DNA from: JAGQYH01 sp041393015
GTDB lineage: Bacteria; Bacteroidota; Bacteroidia; Chitinophagales; JADIYW01
Length of the DNA stretch: 64,000 nt
Assembly (NCBI GenBank): GCA_041393015.1
Contig: JAWKKV010000005.1
Span: forward strand, 186,001 to 250,000
Direction of reading: 5' to 3'
The notes below the pieces were generated by a model, which ran no database searches, was not told the DNA's origin, and saw only the letters and a program-made list of their open reading frames with translations. A program made the translations under genes and the position numbers. Positions 36,462-46,540 of the stretch are shown piece by piece (position 1 is the stretch's first letter; every line of letters starts with the position of its first letter).

Positions 36462-36950
36462 ATGAAAAAATTGAATTTAAGCCTATTAATGCTACTTGCA
36501 TTAGTATTTTCTACCACTTTTTTAACCTCGTGTGGTGAAGACGATGGATGTACTCAAGAAGATTATGTTGACACATTTGTTGGCAAGTACTTCCTATTTA
36601 ATTTCATTGAACTAACCAATAATGACACTGCCGTTGTAACAATCGATGGTAATTCATTGTCTATTGAAAGTGCACTATTAGGCAATACCTTTTTAGCAAA
36701 TTACAACAGTTCTACTAATACGGGTGAAGTCTCAAACCTGTCATTCCCTCAATTTATAATTGGTGGCGATACTTTATTTGACATTTCTGTTGAAAGTGGC
36801 TCAGTTGAGTTAGATAACAACTGCAATAGATTATACATTTCTCTACAGAATGTAACAGTGTTATCAGGTACAGTAAATTTACCTGACCCATTGTCTTATC
36901 CTATTAGGAATGCAAGTATGGAAACTAAAAATGGTTTAGTTAGACAATAA
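36462..36950 (+). CDS. Lipoprotein, first of three tandem paralogues
   Basis: 162 residues. Lipoprotein signal with lipobox LTSC, then a beta-rich domain. Its framework (FVGKYF, DTAVVTIDGNSLSI, CNRLYISLQN, NLPDP near the C-terminus) aligns with the two following lipoproteins, though it is the most divergent. Function unknown. It ends at a strong terminator, so it is probably transcribed apart from the next two. Confidence 0.75.
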   Translation: MKKLNLSLLMLLALVFSTTFLTSCGEDDGCTQEDYVDTFVGKYFLFNFIELTNNDTAVVTIDGNSLSIESALLGNTFLANYNSSTNTGEVSNLSFPQFIIGGDTLFDISVESGSVELDNNCNRLYISLQNVTVLSGTVNLPDPLSYPIRNASMETKNGLVRQ

Positions 36951-36974
36951 TCTAACTATAATAAATTATATAAA

Positions 36975-37002
36975 AGACATCCAATTGGATGTCTTTTTTT
37001 TT
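36975..37002 (+). terminator. Rho-independent terminator after first lipoprotein
   Basis: Perfect 8-bp stem agacatcc/ggatgtct (36975-36994) with a 4-base loop, followed by a run of T to 37002. Confidence 0.9.
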
Positions 37003-37104
37003 GCCACATATCAAATGTTAAAATCAAGGCATCCTTAGAATATCCCTTAATCTAGTGATAGCGGAGTAAAATCTTATTGCTAGTTTTACTTTAAACAGCC
37101 CAAA

Positions 37105-37596
37105 ATGAATCGATCTATCTTTACTATTTGTCTTGCTTTTTCCCTAATTATTGGATCAAGTACATTCCTTCAAAACTGTGCTGTTGATGTTAAAAGTGAA
37201 TGTGAATTACCTCAATTTGAAGGAAAATATATAGGCAAATATCAAGTAGCATTTTTTGTTATTCCGGTGCCTGATACAATTCTAATTTCGGTTGATGTTT
37301 CAAACAATCAAGCAACGGTTACTAGTATATCATTAGATACATTTTTCGTAGCTAAATACTCTAATGAAAATAAACAATTGATAATCCCACCAATTGTTAT
37401 TGATGAATATACTTTTAATGACACTTATCTACGTAATATAAGTATTGCAGGCGGAAGAATTTCACTTGCCGGAGGATGCGATCTACTTTCAATTGAAATG
37501 GATAATTTAAATATTGAAGAACATAATATAGGTGATTTGCCAGAGCCCATTGTTAATCTAGAACTTATTACTCCGAATAAAATGGAAAGATTTTAG
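37105..37596 (+). CDS. Lipoprotein, second tandem paralogue
   Basis: 163 residues, signal with lipobox LQNC. It is clearly homologous to the next gene: shared PVPDTILI, VTSISLDTFFVAKYS, MDNLNIEEHNI and LPEP segments. Function unknown; the position just upstream of a TonB-dependent receptor suggests an outer-membrane or surface role. Confidence 0.78.
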   Translation: MNRSIFTICLAFSLIIGSSTFLQNCAVDVKSECELPQFEGKYIGKYQVAFFVIPVPDTILISVDVSNNQATVTSISLDTFFVAKYSNENKQLIIPPIVIDEYTFNDTYLRNISIAGGRISLAGGCDLLSIEMDNLNIEEHNIGDLPEPIVNLELITPNKMERF

Positions 37597-37727
37597 TTTA
37601 TTTGACTTTTATATATTTACTGTGGAGAAGTTATATTTCTAAATTTTAAACTCAAGTTAAAATATACCTTATTTTAGCTACCCATTTTTAATTAAAAATA
37701 ACTTATAATTGCATAAAATAACTCAGA

Positions 37728-38222
37728 ATGACTATTAGCAGAAGATTTACATTACTTTTTGGAGCATTTTTGTTAACTATAACTTTGCTATTTCAAAATT
37801 GCGCAACTATAATAGAAAGCACTTGTACACTTCAGCAATTTGATGGTAGCTATGTAGGCACTTATAATGTGGGAGGTTTACTTAACGTACCTGTGCCTGA
37901 TACCATTCTTATTGAGATAAACGTGGATGAAAACTCCGCTAAAATAACAAGTGTATCATTAGATACCTTTTTTGTTACTAAATTCTCAGATTCTAAATAC
38001 CGTTTAACCATCGCTCCTTTAAATATTCCTGAATTTTCTTTTAATGATATTGAATTATCAGGTATAGCCATTGGAGGTGGTTTTATAAGTTTAGACAGTG
38101 AATGTGATAGATTATTCATCCAAATGGATAACTTAAACATAGACGACCATAATATAGATGGATTACCTAAACCTATTAGAGGCCTCGATTTAACTACACC
38201 TAATTTTATGAGAAGACTCTAA
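37728..38222 (+). CDS. Lipoprotein, third tandem paralogue
   Basis: 164 residues, signal with lipobox FQNC. Near-repeat of the preceding gene (PVPDTILIEI, VSLDTFFVTKFS, MDNLNIDDHNI, LPKPI). It ends 53 bp before the TonB-dependent receptor on the same strand, so cotranscription is likely. Confidence 0.78.
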   Translation: MTISRRFTLLFGAFLLTITLLFQNCATIIESTCTLQQFDGSYVGTYNVGGLLNVPVPDTILIEINVDENSAKITSVSLDTFFVTKFSDSKYRLTIAPLNIPEFSFNDIELSGIAIGGGFISLDSECDRLFIQMDNLNIDDHNIDGLPKPIRGLDLTTPNFMRRL

Positions 38223-38275
38223 ATTATAATAAGGTTTACTAATTAATTTTCCCTTTATCGTTCAAAAACTAACCC

Positions 38276-40672
38276 ATGAGATTATTTTTATCCCTGTGCT
38301 TTTTAGTCGCCACATTTTCTTTTAGCCATGCACAAACTATTGTTGGTACATTAACAGAAAAAGAAACTGGCGAAACTCTTATTTCTGCAACAATAAGATT
38401 AAAAAGCGATCCTGCTAATGGAACTACATCTGATTTTGATGGAAACTACACCTTCAAAGTTCCGGTAAGAGAAGGAGTTTTGGTGATTACTTACGTAGGT
38501 TTTGATGCCTTGGAAATACCATTTTCATTCCCTGATGGCGTCGATGAAATTAGAATTGATGGTGCCTTAGGAGAAGGAGAAGCTACGATGTTAGATGATT
38601 TAGTAATCAGTGCTAGTAGATATGCCAGAAAAATTGGTGAAGAAACGGTTTCTATCGATGTCATTAAACCTAAATTTATTGGCGACCAAAACTTAACAAA
38701 TGCTTCCGATGTCTTAGGGAAAAGCCCGGGTGTTACCGTTATAGACGGACAAGCCAATATTAGAGGTGGAAGTGGTTATTCTTATGGTGCTGGTAGTAGA
38801 GTATTATTACTACAAGATGGTTTACCTATTACACAAGTAGATGCAGGAAGACCGGTTTGGACATCTATTCCAATTGAAAATATTGGGCAAATTGAAATTA
38901 TAAAAGGAGCCGCATCTGCCTTATATGGTTCATCGGCCATGAATGGTGTGGTTAATGTGCAAACAGCCTATGCTAAAAACAAACCAGAAACTTATGTCTC
39001 TATATTTTCTTCCTACTTCGATACCCCAAAGGACGAGTTAGATGAAGAAGGAGAAGTAATTGATAAAAAATGGTGGTTAAGAGATTCAATCACATATGCT
39101 GGTTTAGAAGATACAGTAACTGTGCCATTAGACGAACCTCATCCCTATAACATAGGTGTCCAATTTTCTCATAGAAGAAAAATGGGTAAAGATCAAAAAT
39201 TAGACTTTGTACTTGGCGGACAATACTTTAAAGAGCAAAGATGGAGATTTGGCGAACCTTCTAATGGTGGAAGACTTGGTGGTTCCATAAGATATAGAAT
39301 TTCAGAAAAAATGACATTCGGATTTAGCTATCTAGGAAGATATACAGAATCTGGTAACTTCTTTTTATGGAATGGATTAGGCGCCGACAAGTATTTACCA
39401 AATTCAATTACCGGTGAACCTACTGAAACGAAAGCTACTAATGCTGAAATTTCTCCATACTTCAATATTTTTGATGATAAAGGAAACAATCATAAAATTC
39501 AAACAAGATATCTTTACGTAGATAATAAAAACACCAATAATCAAGATAACACTTCTAACTTTGTTTATGCAGAATACCAATATCAAAGACAATTTAAAGA
39601 AATAGGACTGAATTTTTCTGCCGGAGCGGTTGGAAGTTTTGTTAATAGTAAAGCGCCACTTTATGGAGGCGAAATAATTAAAGGAGCAAATTTTGCCCTC
39701 TATGCTCAAGCAGATAAAAAATTCTTCGAAAAATTAAATGTTTCATTAGGCTTAAGAGCGGAAACCAATTTGTTGACTGATACAAAAACTGAAACTAAGC
39801 CGGTTATGAGATTCGGTATGAACTATCAAGCGGCTGAAGCCACCTATATCAGAGCTTCATTCGGTCAAGGTTACCGTTTCCCAACCATTGCAGAGAAGTT
39901 TATTGAAACCACATTAGGAAGTGATTTAGCTATTCTTCCGAATCCAGATCTTGTTTCTGAAACAGGTATCAGTGCGGAAATTGGCGTGAAACAAGGATGG
40001 CAAACCAGTAACAAAGCCTTCAAAGGATTTTTTGATGCTTCGTTCTTTTATATGAGATATAAGAACATGATGGAATTTAATGTAGACACCGATACAGATG
40101 GTGAATACTTAGTTGCCTTTAGATCTTCTAACGTAGGTAACACATTTATCTCTGGTGTTGAAACCAATATTTTTGCTCAAGGTAAATTAAAAGGTAATCC
40201 AACTAGTGTCGTAATTGGTTATACTTTCATCGATCCAAAATTCCAAGTGTTTGACTTAACAACTAAAAATGGAGGAGTTGCCTCATACAATGTGTTAAAA
40301 TATAGATTTAGACATACTTTAACAGCTACATGGGACATTGACATCAAAGGATTTACTTTTGGAACGAGTTGGCAATATTATAGCTTCATGGAAAACTTAG
40401 ACAAAGTATTTAATGATGCTTCAAATGTATTAGGCATCAACTTTGCAGAGTTTAGAGAGTCTAGAAGAAGAGACGGTAGAGAAGCAAACAAAGAGCCTAG
40501 AACTTATAGAGGTGATTTTATTCTTGACTTAAGAGTAGGTTATCATACTAAAAATGACTTAATCAAATTTAGTTTCTTAGTTAAAAACGTAGCCAATAGA
40601 GAATATAGTTTAAGACCAGCATTAGTTGAAGCGCCACGAACATTCTCAGCTAGAATCGATTTATCGTTTTAG
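38276..40672 (+). CDS. TonB-dependent outer-membrane receptor
   Basis: 798 residues. A signal peptide, a carboxypeptidase-regulatory-like domain (ISATIRLKSDPANG... region, residues 20-95), a plug (SDVLGKSPGVTVIDGQANIRGG, IEIIKGAASALYGSSAMNGVVNV) and a C-terminal beta barrel ending in aromatic ARIDLSF. It imports a ligand powered by TonB/ExbBD. The ligand is unknown. Three lipoprotein paralogues are upstream and a Crp/Fnr regulator starts 33 bp downstream, a plausible import locus. Confidence 0.93.
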   Translation: MRLFLSLCFLVATFSFSHAQTIVGTLTEKETGETLISATIRLKSDPANGTTSDFDGNYTFKVPVREGVLVITYVGFDALEIPFSFPDGVDEIRIDGALGEGEATMLDDLVISASRYARKIGEETVSIDVIKPKFIGDQNLTNASDVLGKSPGVTVIDGQANIRGGSGYSYGAGSRVLLLQDGLPITQVDAGRPVWTSIPIENIGQIEIIKGAASALYGSSAMNGVVNVQTAYAKNKPETYVSIFSSYFDTPKDELDEEGEVIDKKWWLRDSITYAGLEDTVTVPLDEPHPYNIGVQFSHRRKMGKDQKLDFVLGGQYFKEQRWRFGEPSNGGRLGGSIRYRISEKMTFGFSYLGRYTESGNFFLWNGLGADKYLPNSITGEPTETKATNAEISPYFNIFDDKGNNHKIQTRYLYVDNKNTNNQDNTSNFVYAEYQYQRQFKEIGLNFSAGAVGSFVNSKAPLYGGEIIKGANFALYAQADKKFFEKLNVSLGLRAETNLLTDTKTETKPVMRFGMNYQAAEATYIRASFGQGYRFPTIAEKFIETTLGSDLAILPNPDLVSETGISAEIGVKQGWQTSNKAFKGFFDASFFYMRYKNMMEFNVDTDTDGEYLVAFRSSNVGNTFISGVETNIFAQGKLKGNPTSVVIGYTFIDPKFQVFDLTTKNGGVASYNVLKYRFRHTLTATWDIDIKGFTFGTSWQYYSFMENLDKVFNDASNVLGINFAEFRESRRRDGREANKEPRTYRGDFILDLRVGYHTKNDLIKFSFLVKNVANREYSLRPALVEAPRTFSARIDLSF

Positions 40673-40705
40673 AAAGTAATTTAAGCTCTGTATATTGTCG
40701 ATGAT

Positions 40706-41305
40706 ATGAACAATGATGAGCTTGTTTTAATTGCTAAATTTACAAAGGCTTATTCGGCTTTAAGTAGTTCTGCCATTGAACAGATTGCTCAAATTGGTCA
40801 TTTAGAAACTATTCCTAAAAAAGATCATTTTATCTCTTTTGGTCAATTAGATAAGCGTTTAGCATTTGTAATTGATGGTTTATTCAGAGGTTATATTTTA
40901 AATGACGGAGAAGAAACAACACTTTGGTTTAGTGATGAATTTGATATCATCGCATCTTACAATGGAATCTTATTTAATGAAACTTCCAAGATTACTTATC
41001 AAGCTTTAGAGTCTTCTACTCTTTTTGTCATTCACTATGATGATCTAAAAAATCTCGCTAAAAACAACCAAGAAGTTGCGCTCACTATCATTCAAATTTT
41101 AGAACAAGTTTTAGGAGAAGCATTTCAAAGAAATGAACGTTTTATTTTAATGGATGCAGAAACTCGCTATCTTAATTTGTTAGATAAAAAGCCTAAAGTT
41201 ATATCAAGAGTACCGCAAAAACTATTAGCTTCTTATATTGGCATTACACCCGTTTCTTTAAGTCGACTGAGATCGAGATTAAATAAAAAAAGAGACTTGA
41301 AATAG
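40706..41305 (+). CDS. Crp/Fnr-family transcriptional regulator
   Basis: 199 residues. A cyclic-nucleotide-binding-like beta roll (KKDHFISFGQLDKRLAFVIDGLFRGYILN) is followed by a C-terminal HTH (RVPQKLLASYIGITPVSLSRLRSRL). No cysteine cluster for FNR-type sensing is seen. It begins 33 bp after the TonB receptor and may regulate that locus. Confidence 0.88.
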   Translation: MNNDELVLIAKFTKAYSALSSSAIEQIAQIGHLETIPKKDHFISFGQLDKRLAFVIDGLFRGYILNDGEETTLWFSDEFDIIASYNGILFNETSKITYQALESSTLFVIHYDDLKNLAKNNQEVALTIIQILEQVLGEAFQRNERFILMDAETRYLNLLDKKPKVISRVPQKLLASYIGITPVSLSRLRSRLNKKRDLK

Positions 41306-41345
41306 TAACTACTTCGAAGCCTCTCTTATCTTAAAAATTAATCTA

Positions 41346-42698
41346 TTATTTTACAATAAATGGTTGACTTGACTTTTCACCATTCATTTCTAAATTCAAA
41401 ATATAAGTGCCTTTAGCTACATTGTTTAATTCAAAAGGAATTGAATTCTCTCCTACTGAAACTTCAACACTTTTACCAAATACTTGTCTACCAATCATAT
41501 CAATTACATTTATAGCAAGCATTGAAGATTGTAAAGCATTTATGGAAATCACTCCTCTTTCGCTCATTGGGTTAGGATAAACACTAAAATCAAAAGCATT
41601 GCTATTAGTAAACAAAGTCGTTACAAAATCTATTACAACACTATCTCTTGCGGTGCAATTGCCTACCGTTACATCAACCCAATAAATTCCAGGTAAAGTA
41701 ACTGAAAAGGTGGCACTTTGCGAACCATCTTGCCAACTATAAGTAGCATCATCAGTAGTAGCATCTAATACAACTGTTTGACCATCGATTACTTCTTGAT
41801 CTTCGCCTAAATCTACTGATAAAGAAGAACATGAAACAGCAGCAGGATTAGACTGTCTAGATAAAAACTCCCATATAGCTTGTGTATAAGAAATATCGTT
41901 TTGCGAAGCATTTAACCAAACATGACCTGCACCAGTTGCTTTATAAAATTCAACATCAACATCACAATTATTATAAATGTAATGCTTAATCGTTATGCCG
42001 TCATTTTTAGTATCTGCTATAGCTACAGAGTCAGGTAAACCTGAACAATTGGCATTATCTTCCCAAAAAGCAACTGTTTCTTCCGCATTGGTACCAAAAG
42101 TATTGTTTGAATAACTTACTGTTCCATCTGCTGTTCCATGAAAATGGCAAAAAGGAACTGATCGTTCAGGAGAGCAAGTACCTGTAATCGCATTCCCAAT
42201 TGCACCGGCAACTGATGCTACTGCCGCTATTCTGTCATTCAATTCACATGCTAGTCTGTTAGACATAAATGATCCCATTGAAAAACCGGTAGAATATACT
42301 CGACTTGCATCAACATTATAATGATTAATTGTGCTATCCAAAAGGACTGAAATAAAACCAACATCATCAATACTGCCATTTAAAACAAGTGGACCAATTC
42401 CGGCTCCAGAATTCCATGCCGTACCGAAACCGGCAGCATTTACTGCTTGAGGCGTAATCACTATGAAATTATGAACCTCAGCTAACTGTTCGAATCCAAC
42501 ATTACTAAAATTTGAAGCAACATCACCAAGACCATGTAAAGAAAACAGTACAGGTACAGCTACACTTCCATTATAAGTGGAAGGAACATATTGTATAAAT
42601 GTTCTTTGAACGCCATCATAAGTAACGTTGTAAGTAGTTTTCGTTTGCGCTTGCAATAGAATGGGAAACAAAAATAATAGAAGTAGTAATTTTTTCAT
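41346..42698 (-). CDS. Secreted PHB-depolymerase-like esterase with T9SS sorting domain
   Basis: 450 residues. Signal peptide, an alpha/beta-hydrolase of the LpqC/polyhydroxybutyrate-depolymerase/feruloyl esterase type with nucleophile GFSMGS and HFHGTADGTVSY, then a linker and a C-terminal T9SS sorting domain (VYPNPMSERGVISI, KGTYILNLEM). Exported across the outer membrane by the type IX system. The polymer or ester attacked is not known. Confidence 0.88.
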   Translation of the reverse strand: MKKLLLLLFLFPILLQAQTKTTYNVTYDGVQRTFIQYVPSTYNGSVAVPVLFSLHGLGDVASNFSNVGFEQLAEVHNFIVITPQAVNAAGFGTAWNSGAGIGPLVLNGSIDDVGFISVLLDSTINHYNVDASRVYSTGFSMGSFMSNRLACELNDRIAAVASVAGAIGNAITGTCSPERSVPFCHFHGTADGTVSYSNNTFGTNAEETVAFWEDNANCSGLPDSVAIADTKNDGITIKHYIYNNCDVDVEFYKATGAGHVWLNASQNDISYTQAIWEFLSRQSNPAAVSCSSLSVDLGEDQEVIDGQTVVLDATTDDATYSWQDGSQSATFSVTLPGIYWVDVTVGNCTARDSVVIDFVTTLFTNSNAFDFSVYPNPMSERGVISINALQSSMLAINVIDMIGRQVFGKSVEVSVGENSIPFELNNVAKGTYILNLEMNGEKSSQPFIVK

Positions 42699-42857
42699 TT
42701 GATATAATTTTGTGTTTAACTCGATTCCATAAAGCTAAGGCTTCTAAAGTATTCTAAAAATTAAGAATCTATACCAACCTTAAAATTCAATTTATTATCT
42801 CATGATAATAGAATTTGAATTTATTATCTAGACCTTTACAACATAAATAAAACTACT

Positions 42858-44330
42858 ATGGGCAGTGTTCAACCAAATTTAAATAGCTCGGGTTTTGCCA
42901 TCAAAGAATATCTTGATGTAGATAAAACCTATCAAAAACTAAATAAATTAGTAAATCAACCTCCTTTGCCAATTGAGCGACCACAAATGGATCTTTATCT
43001 TAAAAAGATAAATGAAATGTGTCCGAAATCAAAGGAAATGGTCAGCAAAGCTATGGATGTTATTCCAAGTGGTGTTCAGCATAATCTAGCGTTTAACTAT
43101 CCCTTTCCTGTTGCTTTTACAAAAGCTGAAGGGGCTTATTTATATGATTTAGATGGAAATAAGTACATCGATTTTCTACAAGCCGGCGGACCAACTATTT
43201 TAGGAAGCAATTACGAGTATGTAAAAAACAAGGCTATTGAGTTAATTCAAGAATGTGGTCCTTCTACTGGATTGTTTCATGAATATGAATATAAAATTGC
43301 AGAGATCATCAGTAGACATATGCCATCAGTAGATATGTTTAGAATGCTAGGCAGCGGCACCGAAGCTGTTATGGGTGCTATTCGATTAGCTCGTTTAATG
43401 ACAGGAAAGAAAAAGATCATTAAAATGGGTGGCGCATATCATGGCTGGAGTGACCAAATGGTTTATTCTTTAAGGATTCCAGGTACTTGGCGATTTGATG
43501 CAAAGGGAATTCCTTGGGCATCTACTTGGCATACACAATCCGTTCCGCCTAACAGAATTGATGTTTTAGAAACCAGATTAAAAACAAACAAATTAAGAGG
43601 TGGAACAGCAGCTGTTATTTTGGAACCTATGGGACCTGAAAGTGGTACTTATCCATTAGATGCCAATTACTGTAAGCAAGCCAGAGAATTATGCGACAAA
43701 TATGGAGCACTCTTAATTTTTGATGAAGTAGTAACTGCTTTTAGAATTGGAATGAGTGGCGCTCAAGGCTATTGGGGCGTAACACCCGATTTAACCATAT
43801 TCGGTAAAATTGTTGCGGGTGGATATCCTGCTGCAGGTGGAATTGGCGGTAAAAAAGAATATATGGCTGGTTTAGCGGCCGGATTACAAGGTGGTAAAAA
43901 AGTTAAAGTAGGTGGAACATTGGCAGCCAATCCATTAAGTTGTTGTGCCGGTTACCATACTTTAGCAGAAATAGAAAGAACCAATGCGTGTGAAAAAGCA
44001 GGAAGAGCCGGTGATCGATTAACCAAAGGACTTTCAGAATTAATTGATAAATATGGCTTACCTTATGTCGCTTATAATCAGGGATCTATCTGTCATTTAG
44101 AAACTGCCGGCACCTTATTCGTAGATATCAATCTGTTTAAAATAAGAAAACAATTAAAAGAGATTAATGCACGTAAGAAGATGATGGAGGAAATGGGTGC
44201 GGCATTTATGGCAGAAGGAATTGTTACTTTAGCAGGCAGCAGATTGTATTGTAGCATGGCAGATACTGATGAAATTATAGACGAATCATTGAATAGATTT
44301 GAAAATGTTTTTAGCAAAATAAAAGTTTAG
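42858..44330 (+). CDS. Class III aminotransferase, glutamate-1-semialdehyde-aminomutase-like
   Basis: 490 residues, PLP fold type I. The PLP lysine is Lys317 in TIFGKIVAGGYP; LIFDEVVTAFR and GGTLAANPLSC support the class III family, closest to HemL. An N-terminal extension of about 50 residues is not typical of HemL, and the operon with a sugar kinase and aldolases argues against haem synthesis. The substrate is probably an amino-sugar or amino-polyol type compound, as inference only. First of four genes. Confidence 0.85.
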   Translation: MGSVQPNLNSSGFAIKEYLDVDKTYQKLNKLVNQPPLPIERPQMDLYLKKINEMCPKSKEMVSKAMDVIPSGVQHNLAFNYPFPVAFTKAEGAYLYDLDGNKYIDFLQAGGPTILGSNYEYVKNKAIELIQECGPSTGLFHEYEYKIAEIISRHMPSVDMFRMLGSGTEAVMGAIRLARLMTGKKKIIKMGGAYHGWSDQMVYSLRIPGTWRFDAKGIPWASTWHTQSVPPNRIDVLETRLKTNKLRGGTAAVILEPMGPESGTYPLDANYCKQARELCDKYGALLIFDEVVTAFRIGMSGAQGYWGVTPDLTIFGKIVAGGYPAAGGIGGKKEYMAGLAAGLQGGKKVKVGGTLAANPLSCCAGYHTLAEIERTNACEKAGRAGDRLTKGLSELIDKYGLPYVAYNQGSICHLETAGTLFVDINLFKIRKQLKEINARKKMMEEMGAAFMAEGIVTLAGSRLYCSMADTDEIIDESLNRFENVFSKIKV

Positions 44331-44363
44331 TATCATTACGAATTAAAAGTTTCAAGTAAAAAT

Positions 44364-45899
44364 ATGAATACCAGCTTTTTCATAGCTCACGATTTTGGAA
44401 CTAGCGGTGTAAAGTCAATCATTATCAACCAAATTGGTGAAATAATTGCAGACACCATTGAAACCTATCCGATGCAAATGCCCAAACCGGGATGGGTAGA
44501 ACAACGCCCTGAAGATTATTGGAATGCAGTTACAAAAGCTACTAGAAAATTAGTAGAAATGAGTGAAGTTGATATTGCATTGATAAAAGGCATAGTATTT
44601 TCTACACAAGCCATGGGAGTTATCCCTATTGATAAAGAAGGAAATGTTTTGCATCCTAATATCTCTTGGGTGGACGGCAGAGCGGAAGATGAAGCTAGGC
44701 AATTGATGAAAAAGTTTCTGGGTAAAAAAGTCTTTAAAGCAATTGTTGGAATTGAAATTACCGGAAAAGATGTTTTACCAAAATTGCTTTGGATCAAGAA
44801 TAAGTTGCCTGATATCTATCAAAAAACAGATAAGTTTTTAGATGTTAATGGCTATCTAAAATTTAAATGTACAGGAAAAAGAGTGGCAGAATGGTCTGGC
44901 GCTTGCTCCTATGCTTTCGATCTAAAAAAGAAAGATTGGGAAAGAATATTCTTTAAAATTGCTGGAGTTGACTTAAATAAATTACCTGACTTAGTGAGAT
45001 CTGTTGATGAAATTGGCGGATTAACAGCTGAGGCTGCTAAAGAAATGAATTTAGTAGCAGGTATTCCTGTTTACGGTGGCTGTGACGACACACAAAGTGC
45101 AGCTATCGGTAGCGGTGCCATCGGTGAGGGCGAAGGACATATCTATTTAGGCACAGCCGCTCAATTGACTTTTACTACTAAAAAATCTCCAAAATTTAAA
45201 AATGGTGCTGTCGCCCTACAAAGTGCCGATCCTAAAATGAATATTGTAGTAGGCGTAACAGAAGCCGCCGGCGTAAATGTAGAATGGATCTTAAATAGTC
45301 TTTATAAGGAAGAAAAATCTAAATTATCAGAAAAAGAACTGTTTCAACTTTTTGAAAACGAAATGGCTAACGTACCGGCCGGATCGGATCATTTGCTTTT
45401 TACCCCTTGGTTTCTAGGCGAAAGATGTCCGGTAAGCACTACCTTGACTAGAAGTACAATGTTCAATTTAAGTCACGAACATACACGCGGCCACATGGCG
45501 CGTGCCTTAGCGGAAGGCATTGCCTACAACATTAAATGGAAACTCAAAAACATGGAAAAGGATTTTGGTTTTCATCAAGAAGCCTTGCGAGTAATTGGCG
45601 GTGGTTCCAACAATCATTTATGGTTGCAAATTTTAGCTGATGTTACACAAAGAAACATCATCACCACTAACCAACCTAGACATGCAGGAGCCATAGGTGC
45701 CGCTATGTGTGCTATGGTAGGCAGTAAAACTTATCAAAGCTTTGATAATATTCACGACTTAATAAAGCCCCATAAAACCTACACACCAAATCCAACTAAT
45801 TTTGACATTTACAATCGACAATTTGAATTGTATCAAAACTTATATAAAGCACTAAAACCTGTTTATGCTAAAGCCAATAGAGAAAGGTTTTCGATGTAA
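44364..45899 (+). CDS. FGGY-family carbohydrate kinase (xylulokinase-like)
   Basis: 511 residues. An ASKHA fold with the N-terminal phosphate motif AHDFGTSGVKS, the catalytic aspartate region YGGCDDTQSAAIGSG (D241/D242), and the C-terminal adenosine motif RVIGGGSNNHLW. It phosphorylates a ketose or polyol. It starts 33 bp after the aminotransferase and is followed 52 bp later by an aldolase, so it likely makes the phosphorylated aldolase substrate. Confidence 0.9.
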   Translation: MNTSFFIAHDFGTSGVKSIIINQIGEIIADTIETYPMQMPKPGWVEQRPEDYWNAVTKATRKLVEMSEVDIALIKGIVFSTQAMGVIPIDKEGNVLHPNISWVDGRAEDEARQLMKKFLGKKVFKAIVGIEITGKDVLPKLLWIKNKLPDIYQKTDKFLDVNGYLKFKCTGKRVAEWSGACSYAFDLKKKDWERIFFKIAGVDLNKLPDLVRSVDEIGGLTAEAAKEMNLVAGIPVYGGCDDTQSAAIGSGAIGEGEGHIYLGTAAQLTFTTKKSPKFKNGAVALQSADPKMNIVVGVTEAAGVNVEWILNSLYKEEKSKLSEKELFQLFENEMANVPAGSDHLLFTPWFLGERCPVSTTLTRSTMFNLSHEHTRGHMARALAEGIAYNIKWKLKNMEKDFGFHQEALRVIGGGSNNHLWLQILADVTQRNIITTNQPRHAGAIGAAMCAMVGSKTYQSFDNIHDLIKPHKTYTPNPTNFDIYNRQFELYQNLYKALKPVYAKANRERFSM

Positions 45900-45951
45900 A
45901 GGATATTGGGGTAAGAATTAAGTAAAAAGTGTAAAGCATTAAACAATAATT

Positions 45952-46530
45952 ATGACACTAGAAGAAGCAAAAATAGCAGTTTGTAACGCTGGTAAGCAGC
46001 TCCTTAAAGAAGGATTGGTCGCCAGAACTTGGGGCAATGTAAGCGTTAAGCTTAATGATACTCAAATGGTGATTACACCTAGTGGACGACAATACACAGA
46101 ATTGACGCCTAAAGAAATGGTCGTCGTGAATTTTAATACTTACGAATTTGAAGGCAATTTAAAACCATCTTCAGAACTAAAGCTTCATTGTGAAGTTTAC
46201 AAGACTCGTCCAACAATTCAATGTGTGATTCATACGCATCAAATGTATGCTTCTATCGTTGCAGCAGCTCAAAAAGATGTTCATGTTTTGGATCCAGAAC
46301 ATCAAAAAATATTAGGAAGTAAAGTGGTTAAAGCAGCACCTTACGCCCTACCCAATACTAAAAAAATAACGGTAGAAACGGCAAAGGCAATGGAAGGTAG
46401 TTATGCTGCTTTGATGGCAAATCATGGTGCTGTATGCTGCGGTGATAGTTTAGAAGATGTTTTCTTGAAATGCACTACATTGGAATTAGCCTGTCAAGCA
46501 TTTATTGAAAGTAAAAAGAAGGTAGCTTAA
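45952..46530 (+). CDS. Class II aldolase (fuculose/ribulose-phosphate type), catalytically complete
   Basis: 192 residues of the class II aldolase/adducin family. The catalytic Glu is E75 in PSSE, zinc ligands are H94 and H96 in IHTHQ and H158 in ANHGAV. Such enzymes split phosphorylated ketoses to DHAP and an aldehyde, or epimerise ribulose-5-phosphate. The kinase upstream supports a phosphorylated ketose substrate. Confidence 0.9.
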   Translation: MTLEEAKIAVCNAGKQLLKEGLVARTWGNVSVKLNDTQMVITPSGRQYTELTPKEMVVVNFNTYEFEGNLKPSSELKLHCEVYKTRPTIQCVIHTHQMYASIVAAAQKDVHVLDPEHQKILGSKVVKAAPYALPNTKKITVETAKAMEGSYAALMANHGAVCCGDSLEDVFLKCTTLELACQAFIESKKKVA

Positions 46531-46540
46531 ATCGAAAGAT

